Source of the DNA: Eudorina sp. 2006-703-Eu-15
Taxonomy: Eukaryota > Chlorophyta > Chlorophyceae > Chlamydomonadales > Volvocaceae
Direction: 5' to 3'
Length of the DNA: 64,000 nucleotides
Assembly: GCA_003117195.1 (NCBI GenBank)
Contig: BDSI01000125.1
Location: 248,001-312,000 of the forward strand
In this document: in pieces, positions 1 through 12,000 of the stretch
Position numbering within the stretch: the stretch's first letter is position 1
Layout of the letters: every line of letters begins with the position of its first letter
The notes under the pieces: model-generated
What the model saw: only the letters and a program-made list of their open reading frames with translations
Databases searched by the model: none
Told to the model about the DNA's origin: nothing
Translations under genes and position numbers: made by a program

Positions 1-94
1 GCCGGCATACACGCTGTGTTACTCTCCACATGTGCACGCGGCATGTACAGGAGGGAGGGGTTCCCCAGCCCGGCCCCCGCTGCATCCTCCTTAC

Positions 95-2765
95 CGCAGG
101 TCAACGTCGTTGCCGTCGTCCTTCAGGAGGAAGTCCGACCCGTCGTCGCCGTCGTCGGCTGCCCTGCCGTCCTCGTCATCGTCCGCCAGCTGCTCCATGC
201 TGGCCGTCAGGAGACTCTCCTCAAACTGACCCACAAGGGAAGGAAAGCATTGCAGCACACCAGGCTGAGTGAACACCTCGTAGAGCAAGGGGAATGAAAT
301 AGAGCGACCACCCCTACGGACTGGGCACCCGGGCCTCGGAGCGCCGTTGCCTGACCCTCCCCAACGTAGCCTACTAGTCATGCTGTGCGACAACTGTGAT
401 AGCCCTCCGTGTCCGTGAGACTGGTCGCCGCAGTTCCGTACCCCAGAGAGAGGGAGAGAGAAAGAGCCGGATTGAAGGCCGGGAGGGGCACGCCGTACAT
501 CGCGGGAGCGCTGGCCGGTCGATCCCCTTCCCTACCTGCGTGTACGCGTCGTAGATGAGGGTGAAGTCGTGGACGGTGATGACGGAGCAGAGCCCCTCCT
601 CGTACACGTCGCGCGCCTTCTCAAACATGCTGCGCCGGATGTAATAGTCCGCCAGCGAGGTCCACAGCCGGCCCACCTGCGGTGCGGTGAAGGGCCCCTG
701 AACGTCCGGGCAAAGCCGTGCGCGGCCTCAACGCGCCGGGAGCCAGGGCCGCCCGCCCAGGCCGTGGCTTCATCCTCAACGTCCGGCTCGGCCCACTCAC
801 CCCTGGCGAATCCCCGTCACTCCTTCCCTCCCGCATTGCCCTCACTCGCTTTCCTCATATGCTACGCTCGCTCCTTCCCCCCCCACTCCCCTCGCTCTTT
901 CCCGGCCCCCATCCGGGCACCCGCGCACCTCGTCCGTGAAGCGGCGGATGCCCCCCCGTAGGATGGCGTCCACCCGCATATCCGCCACCTCCTTCGGGTG
1001 CTTTGTGATGATGTCGCACAGCTCCAGCCAGAGCGCGTGCTTGCTCTTGCCCTCCAACGACCGGAACGTGTCATCGTTCAGCAGCTCCGCCAGCTTCTGA
1101 GCTGCCTCGCCCCACCAACCCTGCATGCACGCAATGACAGTACAGGAGCAAGGAGCCAGTCCTGTCGGTGTCCTCGCACGTGAGCCGATATCCCGGCGCA
1201 GGCGCCGCCGCCGCGGCCTCGCGCGATGGGTACACCATTTCATGCACCACCGCGATTCGTTTTGACCCAGTCTTTCGCCCTAGTCTTACCACCACCCGGG
1301 AAAAAGAACCCAACCGGGTGTGAATTCACGCGGCAGTAAGGTCACCCAAGCCTGCCGGCTGGCTGCTGTCCACCAACGCGGCAGGGAAACGGAAACAAAG
1401 GCCCTAGGCCGGGGCGAAAGGTGCTCGAGGATGCGATTTTGCTTACCTTCGCCCTCAGGTATGCTATGTACTCCTCCGCGTGGGTGGGCTCCAGCTTGAG
1501 GTAGCGGCGGTACAGCCGCACTGCGGTCTCCACGGGTATCCCCGGCGAGTGGATGAATTTCTGGTCGACGTTTCGGGGAAACCATGGAGGAAATTGGCGC
1601 GTCAGTGCACTGCGGCGGCCGGTCCTTTCGGAGCGGCACGTACTGTCTCTGGTCGGCGGCGATGCCTTGCGTGCAACACACACGTCACAACGACAACCAC
1701 CAGACCACCACCGCCGGCATGCCCGCCGTAACCTAGTTAGTCTCATGCGGACGAGCCCGATCAGGACCTGCGAATCTTAGTTGCAGACCCCGTACGGTAG
1801 TCGCGGACGGCAGACCACCCGTGCGGCATCCCCCCTTCCACCCGCGAGGACCCCTGAAGGGTGCGCAACGCCCTGATATGCCATCCCGGGTGACGTCTAC
1901 GCACCAAGTACAGCTGCCAGATGCGGTCGTGCTGGGTGATGGGAAGCGACGCGAGCGCCCGGTCGAAGGTCCGCCGTGTGCGTGTCACCAGCCGCTGCTC
2001 CATCAGGAGTTGCAGGTACTCCACCCAGATGCGGGGCATCTTGTGCATGGTCACGAGGGCCCGCTCAAAGGTGTTGTTGAGGGCCTCGAAGGCGACGTCG
2101 TCGGGCCGCAACCCGCGGACTGCCAGCCGGCGCTCCGCAAGGTAGGCGTGCCACAGCTGCGGGTTTGCGCGAAGTGATGGGATTGCCCGGGGCGGCCGGT
2201 GAGAGACCGCTTCGTGTGTCGCGCTGATCGCTTGCACGGCAGTCAGTGGGTTCAGTGCCCCGATGTGGGAGAAGCATGGTAAATCACCCGCGAACCACTG
2301 AAATGTTGGCGGAAGATGCGCTTGCCCGGCTACCCTGGGGGGAGCAAGCCGCTGGCAGCCACACCGGCCCTGTCGACCCACCACTGAGCCTCAGCCTGGG
2401 ATAACCCCCTGGTGAGTTGCGACGCACTCAACGTGCATGCGCGGCAAACTAGAGTCGACACGATTCCTCCAGAACTCTCGACAGCTACGAGGTCAACCCC
2501 GCATCGACCTTCTCCCATGGACTCGACGATCTGGTTCCCCGTCCGAATGTCGCACCTTATAGCTACCAGGCAAAGCCCGTAATGCTCGCTCATACAACAA
2601 GTATCTCCGTTTCGGGCTGGCCTCAGTCCTTGCTTGGATATATCGAATCCACATCTTCAAGTTGTAAGGGTTGCGGGCGAGCTCCTCCTCATACAAAAGA
2701 TCCTCCTGCTTAGGCAAAAGATCCTCCATAGCTCGCAGCTGAGCGCCTGACGCCACGACAGCCAT
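95..2765 (-). CDS. SYF1: SYF1/XAB2 pre-mRNA splicing factor, HAT-repeat protein (3' end off window)
   Basis: Scaffold subunit of the Prp19-associated (NineTeen) complex of the spliceosome; XAB2 in animals also acts in transcription-coupled repair. Exons, read on minus: 2765-2556, 2156-1905, 1560-1447, 1120-929, 676-536 and 225-95. The first five all end in phase 0. The sixth ends in phase 2 at a GTAAGG donor, so the gene continues left of base 1. The start is the ATG at 2765 (MAVVASGAQ); an in-frame ATG at 2801 would add 12 residues. About 14 residues in is the family's N-terminal acidic block (LLPKQEDLLYEEELARNPYN). HAT-repeat signatures follow: MPRIWVEYLQLLMEQ, TRRTFDRALASLPITQHDRI, VETAVRLYRRYLKLEPTHAEEY, ADYYIRRSMFEKARDVYEE. 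Residue order follows the human and fungal proteins throughout. The last visible exon is the acidic segment ending in NDVDLR that precedes the second HAT block. It diverges from delta-tubulin. Confidence 0.93.
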
Positions 2766-3224
2766 GGTTGCAGGTGTATGCGGCGGCCGGAGCCGCCGCA
2801 AGTTTAGAGCCTATATATTGAAGGATAAATACAAATGCATGACCTAAGTGGCAGTAAGGTGACGGCCGAAATGCACGAAATCGCGAAAGGCGACTCGGGC
2901 AAAGTTAGGTGCTGTCTCGTAATATGATATCAGGTATTGTGGATGTCCCCACTGTTACGATCGAGTTTGATTTGCGGTTACGGCGAGCTGCACCTGACCG
3001 TGGGGCGCCAACCGCTTTGTCGTCCCAACGACTTCAAAGCAAAGCAAAGTTCAACCGTTTCATACTGCTATATCCCAACTCGCAGTGTAGAGCGCAACCT
3101 TGCGTATACTCGGTATGCCTCCTCGCACTGGCCTGCTTGACATTGACTCTCCCTTGCGGGTTTTGCAGACAAATGTGACAGACTTGTGACGTTGTCCTTG
3201 AAGCCTTAGCGGCAGTCTCAGTGG
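2766..3224. promoter_or_regulatory. Shared divergent promoter between SYF1 and delta-tubulin
   Basis: This 459-bp spacer separates the two start codons, which face away from each other. It is clearly AT-richer than the flanking exons, including a TATATATTG stretch near 2811 and AT-rich runs around 2920-2990. It must hold both 5' UTRs and both core promoters. No specific factor site is claimed. Confidence 0.55.
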
Positions 3225-6200
3225 ATGCCGACTATAACACTTCAGGTCCGAAGGGGGAACCGTTGAGACGCGCGGGGTCCCGTACCAATGGCCGCCATGT
3301 CTCTACCCGGCGCGGGAACTCACGCCATTCACATCATCAAGACGCTCCAATATCCAAAGCTGTCACCTTCCGCGCGCATCGCAGCAGGTTCTTGCGCGCA
3401 GAGCACAACATCATGCTACAACCACCTCACGCTCTACGACATTCATCTGCTCTTCCACCCGGGTTCCCTGCATCCCGGATTCGGTCACCTCACTAACCCA
3501 ACCACTCAACGCCCACGCAATCGTTCTCCAAGCTAATTGTACCGTACACTCCAACACTCCCCCGCTCAACTCCCCGCCCATTCCTTCCTCCCCCGCCCAG
3601 GTCGGCCAATGCGGTAACCAGGTCGGCCAGGTGCTGTTCGAGCGACTGGTCGCCCAGTCCGCCGCCACCGCGGACCGAGCCGCCGACTCGGAGCTCTTCC
3701 GATGGAGCGCCGACGGCCGCCGCCGCGCGCGCTGCCTGCTGGTGGACACGGAACCCAAAGTGGTTGGCGCAGTGCTGGCGGCGGACCGGGAGGGGCTGTT
3801 CAGCCGGGAGCAATGCTACATGGGTCAGGTGCGCCGGCCATGCCACAGGGCCGGGACGACCGGTTGTATGTTAATGCACGGCAGCATGCGGCTGCGCGGA
3901 GAGCGCATGCTCCTGGGCGCGAGACGGAGAGACAATAGCTCCGGAATCAGCGGCGTCTTCCCGTCTCCCCTATTGCTGTCCTCGCGCGCACATGCAGTCC
4001 GGCCGCGGCAACAATTGGGCCTTCGGCTACAACCAGCTACATATCGCGAGCCAGGTCAGCGGCGGCGGCGGAGCCGCCAGGCCGGCGTCGCGTGCGGCCG
4101 GCGGCGGCGGCCCCACCGCACTGGGCCCCGCCTGGGTCTCCTCCACAGCGACCGAGGATCCGTCGCAGCAGGAGTTCCGGATACTGGATCAGCTGTACGA
4201 CGGAATACGGCGCGAGGCGGAGGAGGCGGACGGCTGCCCCAACTTCCTGCTGATCCACTCCCTGGCGGGCGGCTCGGGGTCGGGCATGGGCAGCCGCATC
4301 CTCGAGCACCTGCGGGGCAGCTACCCGCTGGCCTACATCGCGGCGGCCTCGGTGGCGCCGCGGGCGGCGGGTGACACGCCCATGCAGAGCCTCAACTCGG
4401 TGATGGCACTGTCCTTCCTGCAGGCGTACGCGGACGTCGTGACCTTGTTCAGCAACCAGGTAATCGAAGGAGGGGCAGGGAACGAACCAGGCGGAGTAAA
4501 CCCAAGACGTTTGCACGTTTGAAGCACCCACTGCAAACGTCTTGGGTTTACTTCTCCAATGGGTGTGTGCGTGTATGACTTGAGCAGATTCGGTGAACTG
4601 TCGGACAAGACCCAGCACCCTGGCGCCACGGTACGCGTGTATGCGCGCATACACGCGGCTCGCAGGGACAGGCGCGCCCACAGCCTTCACTCCCGGGGAG
4701 GTCCGGTCGTGGTGTGCAACTAGACACTGACCGTCACCAACTCGTCTCGTACCACCTGAGCGACGAGTGCTGCCTTACCCCCATCAACACAGCTGCGCCC
4801 GCACGCACCGCCGACCCGCGGCTCCACGCGCCCCACTGCCCACTGCCCGTCCCCTCACGCTCGCCGGCCCGCCCGCCCAGGACCTGATGGACGCCTGCCA
4901 GCGGCCCTCCGTGGCGGCGCAGCTGCCCGGCGGGGCCGGCAGCGGCGGCATGGCGGACATCAACCGTCTGGTGGCGCACAACCTGACCGGCTTGCTGTGG
5001 CCTCTGGAGGGGTCGGACGCGCTGCGGGGCGCCGGAAGGATTCGCGACGTGGTGAGGCGCGGGTCGGGATATGGCCATCTGAACATATGATATGGCGTAA
5101 CGGCGCTCAGCTGCTGCGGTGTGAGGACTTCAGGGTTTGCGTCGGCCGGTAGCCTGTGATGAATTCACGTCGTTGCCTGGCAACACTTGGGGTTCAGACA
5201 CACCCTGCGGTCTTTGACGGCTACTGGTTTCCTCGCTGAATCGCATCGCGGCCGCCACCCGCTGGTCGCGATAGGCGCGTCGCGCCTCATGTCCGGGACC
5301 GTTAGCTGCGGCCACCCCTCCCAGCGGCCGCATTCATTCGCACCGGGCCGCTCGCTCTGACGCTGTCCTGACCCCGCTGCCATGCTAGGTGGGCACAGTG
5401 GCCGCCGACCCCTGCACCAAGCTGCTGGAGACGTGGACGGTGCACAGCCACCCCAACGTGGCGGTGACCGGGCTGTGGGCGGACTCGCTGCGGTCGCTGG
5501 CGTCGCTGACGCCCCGGGCGGACCCGCTGCGGAGCAACGCGCCCATCACGACAGCAGGTGGGTGGCGGCTCCGTCGCAGCGCACCTGACCACGGGGCGGG
5601 GCAGTGAGAGGGTGCAAGGGCGGTCGCGGTCCTGGGACTCAGCCCAGGACTCCAATACCTGCAGGCACCATCCGCAGGGCAGGGTTCGGATGTACGTCGA
5701 CAGCAGTGCGCAGCAGGGAAGAGGCCGTACCGGAAGGGCCACGTGGCCGCCACGTGGCACATGGGCTTTGGGATGGAGGTTCAATGTCGGAGCTGCGTCT
5801 GTGTCGTCGTCGTCGCCGCCCAGGGCCTTGGCAATCCTGCTGCGCCATTCTTCCCTAACACACACACATCCATATTAATATGTATTATACATATACATAT
5901 TATATTCTCTCAGGGCCGCAGGTGCCCCCGGCCCTCGTCCGCAGGTGCCATGCTCCTGGCCCGCGGCTACCCCGCCGCTGCGGTGCCGTCCAAGGACACC
6001 GGCGGGGCCTACTCAGCACTGCTGGGCGCGTACGTAAAGTCGCTGGGGCCCCAGGGGGCGGCCCCGACGCTGGTTTCGGAGACCAACCTGCTGCTGCGGT
6101 GCGGCCAGCCGGGGCTTGTGCGGAGTGACGCGCGGAAGGCCGCTGCGGGGCCCACCTCCTCATCCACATCTTTATCCACGGCCACGGGGCCGTCGTCATC

Positions 6201-7277
6201 CTCGTCCAAGACCACCGGTAAGGTCCTGGCTGTGCTTTGCGGGTGGAGTGCCCCTCCTCACCCCGGGTAGACGTCCTGCGTGTACGCCCAAACCGGCACT
6301 TGCATCTGCAGGCACTCGAGCCGTGTCTCTAGGATTTGGCGGGACGGCCTTTTGTCACCCGTCCGACCGCTGCATTGCGCGCGGCATTCCGGCCCCTCCC
6401 CCGCCCCCGCGCCGGCTGAGTTCCACCCCGCCGCTGGGCTTTTTACGCATCGATCCCGCCGTTCCCTCTGTGCCGCTGCTGCTGCGGTTGCGGCGCCTGC
6501 CCTCGTCGCGGTCTGCGAAGGCGGTTCTTCGTCAGTGCCCCCCGGCCCCAGCCTGACGGTGGTCTCCAACCGCTCCAGTGTCGTCGGGCTGCTGGAGGGC
6601 ACGGTGCAGAGGGCGCTGGCGCTGTGCGACGCCAAGGCATACCTGCACTGGTAGGCGGGCGGGGGCTGCCTGGGTTGGCACGGGACGGCGCCGAGCAGAC
6701 ACCCGGGATGGACGCTGGCCCCTGGTCCCTGGTCCCTCCAGGTGGGGTGTGGGGCGCCCGTGTCCGCGGATCTGGGCCTGTCGAAGCAACGCCGCGTTCG
6801 ACGCAGCGGTCTGCAGCCCCTCAGGCGGCCCGACGGGCCTCTGGAGCACACGCGGTTAGCGGGCGGTGGGAAGTCCGCGGACCCGGGATGGGATGGGCCT
6901 CTCTACACGGGCGGCTTGGGTCGCACCTGCATCTTACCTGATTCACTCATTCGCCGAGGCTGATGCCAGCTTCCCCGATTTTGGTAAGGGTGTGCCCTTG
7001 GCTTCGACTCGAGGGGCCGAATGATGGGGACCAGGTACCGTACCGGCCCGCAGCCCCCTGCACCTGGTAATCGCGGGCGCGATCCAACTGCCGTACGCCG
7101 GCCCCTGCTCCCCGTTTATTTCACGCTCAACTCCAGAAGCCCTGCTCGCTTTGTGGGCATGCACACAGGTATGCTCGCCACGGCTGCAGCGCGGAGGCGG
7201 TCCGTGAGGCGGCGCACACACTGCTGGACGTGGCGGGCTGCTACCGCCAGCTGCACAGACTGTCGTATGATGCGTAG
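3225..7277 (+). CDS. UNI3: Delta-tubulin
   Basis: Delta-tubulin is needed for triplet microtubules in centrioles and basal bodies; UNI3 is the Chlamydomonas name. Exons: 3225-3245, 3601-3828, 3998-4054, 4169-4459, 4881-5051, 5389-5557, 5945-6217, 6536-6650, 7169-7277. The first exon has only seven codons (MPTITLQ) and joins in phase 0 to VGQCGNQVGQ, restoring the tubulin N-terminus. The GTPase signature appears as AGGSGSGMGSR. Other delta-type landmarks are RGNNWAFGY, MADINRLVAHNLTGLL, ADPCTKLLETWTVHSHPN and the C-terminal YLHWYARHGCS. Total is about 477 residues, against about 450 in animals. Bases 4055-4168 are read as a 114-nt in-frame intron, because removing them restores family spacing. 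If retained, they would add 38 Gly/Ala-rich residues. The family call is firm; exact boundaries in exons 6-7 are less so. Confidence 0.9.
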
Positions 7278-9082
7278 CACGGGGAAGCGGGGTTGGCAGG
7301 CCCGCGCACCGGGATTCAACGCTGCGGGTATGGGGCCGCACGGGATCTCTAAGGGGAATGAGTTCATCTGCGTGTCGGGCCTCCCAACGGCCTCGACGAA
7401 AAGGCCGTATCCCGGAGGTTCCGTGCAAGGGAAAGTGCAAATTGAGATGCCGCTGACGGTTCAGATTCAGGAGCCTGCGCGCCGTGTGAGTGGAAGCGAG
7501 ACAGATCATTTCTGCCCTACCGGTTGAGCGGTTGTTGTGAGGGATGCATGATGCAGGGAGCGCCCCTGCGGGTCTAGGACTCAGTTGAGGGTTGAAGGAA
7601 GGGGTTACCTTGCCGGAATGATCCTTCGCGCGTGGCTGCGGCGGCTTGAGCCTTGACGCGCGTTGGGGCTGCGGTGCCGGATGGCGATTTTAAGGTACAG
7701 CTCTTTGTGCGGGAGAGCATCTGCGTCCATCCGCGTCTTGGTGTGATTGACTGGGCAAGTAGCTACTTCGCTATTTGTTTTGCAGGCGCGCTGCTGACGA
7801 GCCGCACTGGAATGCTGCGGTACGAACCTTCAGGTTTCCACTGTATCGTATACGGCACGAACCTTCGTTTCACCCTGTTTCATGGGGCGATCGACTGGCC
7901 CGTATTGGCCTCGGTTTAGGGAGTCAGGGCCTGGGGGCTTGGGGGTAAACACGGAGGGCTTTAACCCTTGCCCGACAGAGAGAGGTGTGTGGATCAGTGG
8001 GCAGGGCAGGAGTGCGTGCTATGCAATGGGCATGATAGTGCCCAACGGGTGCCCGCATGCGTAAAATTATTTACCCAACACCCAACCCGTGAAGTAATAG
8101 GAAGGCTGCGGTGAGGGAAGAACGCTGCTTGCTCCGGCCCCTCACATCCCCCACAGAGGTGTGTGATCACAACCCCACAGAGGTGTGTGAGGAGCCAAGC
8201 GTTGCGCTCACAAATACTTTGGATCCCGGCAGATCCCGATGTCGTGTGATATAGTACGGCGACCCTGATGCCAGAAGTGCAGCGCCGCTCTTGCGGCTGG
8301 ACTCTCCAGCACAACCTAGCACAATCATCTTCAGCGCAGCGATTACTACTGTAAATTGGACTTCACGCTACTGCTTGTGAAATGAAGCAGTAGCGTGTTA
8401 CTAATTATTTGTACAAGGCAGGTCGGGCAGGTGCATCTAACACTTACGGTGAACGCATGAGTAATGCTGGCAAAGGGATTTACAACATAGCAGCACAGCC
8501 AGTGAAAGAATTCCATTGTATACAACATTATTTGCGAAATTCATCCCAAAAGGCTCCTTACGGCCTCGTGACTGCAAAAACCCAGCTGCAGAGCCGGGCC
8601 GAAAGACTAAATCGCAAAATCCGATGCTGTGCGATTGCCGAGGGCTGACATTTTAATCGAAAGTATAACGAAAGGTCTGCACTCCGCTGAGCTTAAATGA
8701 AAATCCAGAAGGCCATCGGAAGTTGGCTCGAACACCGCCTGACGTTTGTTACCACATTACTCTTGCCTGGAGTAAGGAGCACCATTGCAAACAATACTGA
8801 ATATAATTTTCCATCAACATTTCGAGCATTTTCACAGCAATCCATCGTCACCGAGGTAAACCGGTAGTACATTAGCAATGCAGTACACGCCGCGCCGCGC
8901 TAAAACCTGCCACTCAGCAGCACTGGAACTTGAATTCACTACCTATAAATGCGTACTAATTGAAGTTAAATTGTCAGACTGGTCGCTAATCGAGCGCCCA
9001 CAGAGTACTACGCACAACAACAATCTGACGAGGAGTTCTGCAAGTCATTGCCAATAACGGATAGGATACTGTTACGGCTGGT
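7278..9082. other. Intergenic spacer between delta-tubulin and the GH81 gene
   Basis: No convincing coding exon was found on either strand. It should contain the delta-tubulin 3' UTR and the promoter of the GH81 gene. GC falls towards the right end (about 8330-9060). A direct repeat of CCCACAGAGGTGTGTGA occurs near 8149 and 8173, and a perfect hairpin sits at 8364-8397. Confidence 0.5.
8364..8397. repeat. Perfect 13-bp stem, 8-nt loop hairpin
   Basis: CACGCTACTGCTT is followed by an 8-nt loop and its exact reverse complement. It lies in AT-rich spacer and no function is assigned. Confidence 0.7.
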
Positions 9083-12000
9083 ATGGATTCTCGGGTCAAT
9101 ATAGCAGCGTGGGTCATCATGATGGCGCTGCTGACCGTTGCGAGGTCGCTAACATTTCAGCCCATCGACAGAACATTCTCTCCGACCGGTGCACCTCCGC
9201 AAACATTCAGAGATAATCCAGCTGTTGAACCTGTGAGCTCTATGTTCCCCGCCGGTAAATCTGGGTTGCCGACGAACGCCTGGTGGACCAGCTGGGTTCA
9301 ACTCACCGCCGGCGAGGACGAAACGCCAGCGGTGAGTGGACTGCGCAAATGTCGCGCGTATAAAATATACCAAAAATGCTTGATATCAATGCTTCGGCAC
9401 GAGCATCCTACGTGTTCACATTCGTCGATTGCGAACGAGCCATGAACTTGCGACGCTTTTTCACGGCGCTGCAACCTGAAGCATCTGACTCGCTTTCCCA
9501 AGACGTGCCGACCCTGTAACAATTATTGCTACCGCAGATTGACATGCAGCCGTACCGGGTCAAAGTTCTGCGGGCAGGGCTCCGAATCGCCCCGCCGATC
9601 GACATGGTAAGCCGACGCGGCCATAGGCGCCCCTCCTCTCCAGGGTAATGTGTCAAGGACGCAATCCCTGAACATACCGACCCGACCTGATCGAGAAGCG
9701 ACCTAGCACGGGCCCTAGCACGCTGAAGGATCTCTCACTCGTTCCGGCAGCCCTTCAGCTCACTCGTTCCGGCAGCCCTTCAACCTCCCCTCTCGAAGCC
9801 CTCCGTCACACATGGCCCATGCGCTCGCATAAACCGAGAGTGCCACGTTGTCTCGGCAACCCTGCCCGGTGCCCCGCGCCCTTGGCATAACGTCTCTGAT
9901 CGCATCCCCCAACACCTCATCCCCAACCCCCCGCCACGGGCCTGCAGTTACCCGACCCTCCCTTGAGATGTACCTCTGCCAACCCCCTTTCCACAGACCT
10001 GGGACGGCGAATGCGTTACGGGGAAGTGCATTAAGAATGTCTACATGCGCAACGTGACCCTCACCACCGCCGGCGGCCTCAGTGTCGTGGAAGTTGACAG
10101 CTTCGACGAACTGTCTGTCACCTTCCGGTGGAGGCCTGCCGCGGGCGCGGACGTGGCGATGCGCGCCACGCTGATGCAGGGCTCGCCGTACATTACCGTT
10201 GAGTTCGTTAATGCGGCGCCCTTGTTCCAGACCTACAACGACCCCTGGCTCGGCGCCATGCCCGCAACCGCCTCTATCGACTCGAAGAACAAATTCAAGG
10301 TACGTGGCTGAAACTTTAAAGTGATCCGCGAAGGCCATTGGCGAAATCCGGCCGGTGCTCGTTACCTAAGCGATGAATGCAATGCTGTCGATGGTACGGC
10401 GTCTGAGTTCGGTAGGAGTGACAGTACGGCCCTGACGCGCTATTCAACGTGCCACCGGCGACACATCGTTATTTACCGAGCCATCACCCCAATGTGTACG
10501 GCGTAAATACACGGTACGAAAGTACGCCGTACGTTCCCAGACCTAAAAGCGCTTGGCCTACACCCCCTCCCCCTGTTCATGCTGCCCTGGATCGTCCTGC
10601 TCCTGCGGTACGATGTACGACACAGCTGCCGTGCGGGAGCTTCATGACGTGGTTTATCTACAGCACCGCCAGTGCCCCGCTGTCTCTGAGCTCCGCCTCG
10701 GGGCAGCAGCTCACCGCCACTGGGGCCCCCTTTACCGGGCGGTGGCGGCTGGCCATGCACCTGCCGCGCTTCGCCATCCCGTACGGCTGGACTCGGACCT
10801 CCCTGGACTGGGCTGCCGACGCCTTTGAGGCGCAGCTCGACAACTACGCCAACGTGTACGCCACTGGTACGTGGCGGGCGTTTGCCGTATACACATCCCG
10901 TGTCGGTGGGCGGATGAGGGGGCCGGCCGTAGCCACATGGCCACATTGCCAACTCGGCCGCATGTTGCGGCGTTCGAGCGTCGGTGCGCTGCGTGAGTAC
11001 GTGAGTTCGTGAGTTACAGAGGTACGCACCGACATGAGATTGGAGACCCGTGCAGGTACACATCCTTACGCGGAGGTAGTACGGTAGTACGGAATCGGAT
11101 TCACGGCGGTGCCCTTTGGAGACGTGGCCTGCAGCCCGATCTAAAGGCACGACTGAGCCCCGTCCAGCCGCCGCCGCTGATTCAGCTGTCCGCCGGGCAC
11201 TCGCCTCCCCCGCTGCCGCGCAGGTGGGCGTGTGGAGCTAGGCGTGCAGACCGGGGCTGCTGCTGCCGGGTCCCAGGCGGTGCTGCAGTACGTCTTCTCC
11301 ACCGCCACCATGTGGGGTCCGGCCGCCACGGAGCTGCTCATGTGAGTACGGTATAGTACGTGTGAGTACAGCACGTACGTACAGTACAGTACGGTACAGT
11401 AGGGTACGACGGGGAGAGAAGAGAAGGGGCTGCAGGCAGAGTCTGCAGGACACAGTCAGAGGCCCGAGAGCCGAGATCCTCAATCAGCCGGGCGCTCACT
11501 TCCGGTTGTCGGCATCGGCCTTCCGGCGGCTGGCTCCCACCCCACGTGCTCATCCTCACCCTCGTCCCTTGCACCCGTTCCACGTCGTCTTAGTTGTCGC
11601 CAGCCGGCGCGGGGCCCGGAGCGCTGGGCTCGTCGCGGTGTGGGGGCTGTTGCGGGGCTCCTGCAGGGAGGGAGGGCGGGAGGGCGCAACAGGGAGCCCG
11701 TACCCCGGGGTCGGCGTCCATCACTCCATCGCGCATAACCCATATCCCCCATACCCAGTTACCCTCATTGCGCTCTGGCACCCCATAGACCTTCTCCCCG
11801 CCCTGGACACCCCCAACCCGCTGCAACGGCCACCGCCAGGTACTCGATGGCGCACCACCGGCAGTACCTGGTCAGCCCCCCGCCGCCCGCCCCCGGGGAC
11901 ACCTGGCGCCTCACCTGCAAGGGCGTCCGCGGCAACCTGGTCGCGGTGGAGGGCAGCTCCTGGACACTGAGCTACCCGCTGCCCGCTCTCACCTGGTCGG

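Noticed and set aside
3221..3496. 91-codon ORF starting MDADYNTSG as the delta-tubulin N-terminus
   Set aside because: It is out of frame with the tubulin exons, while the ATG at 3225 gives MPTITLQ and splices in phase to VGQCGNQ.
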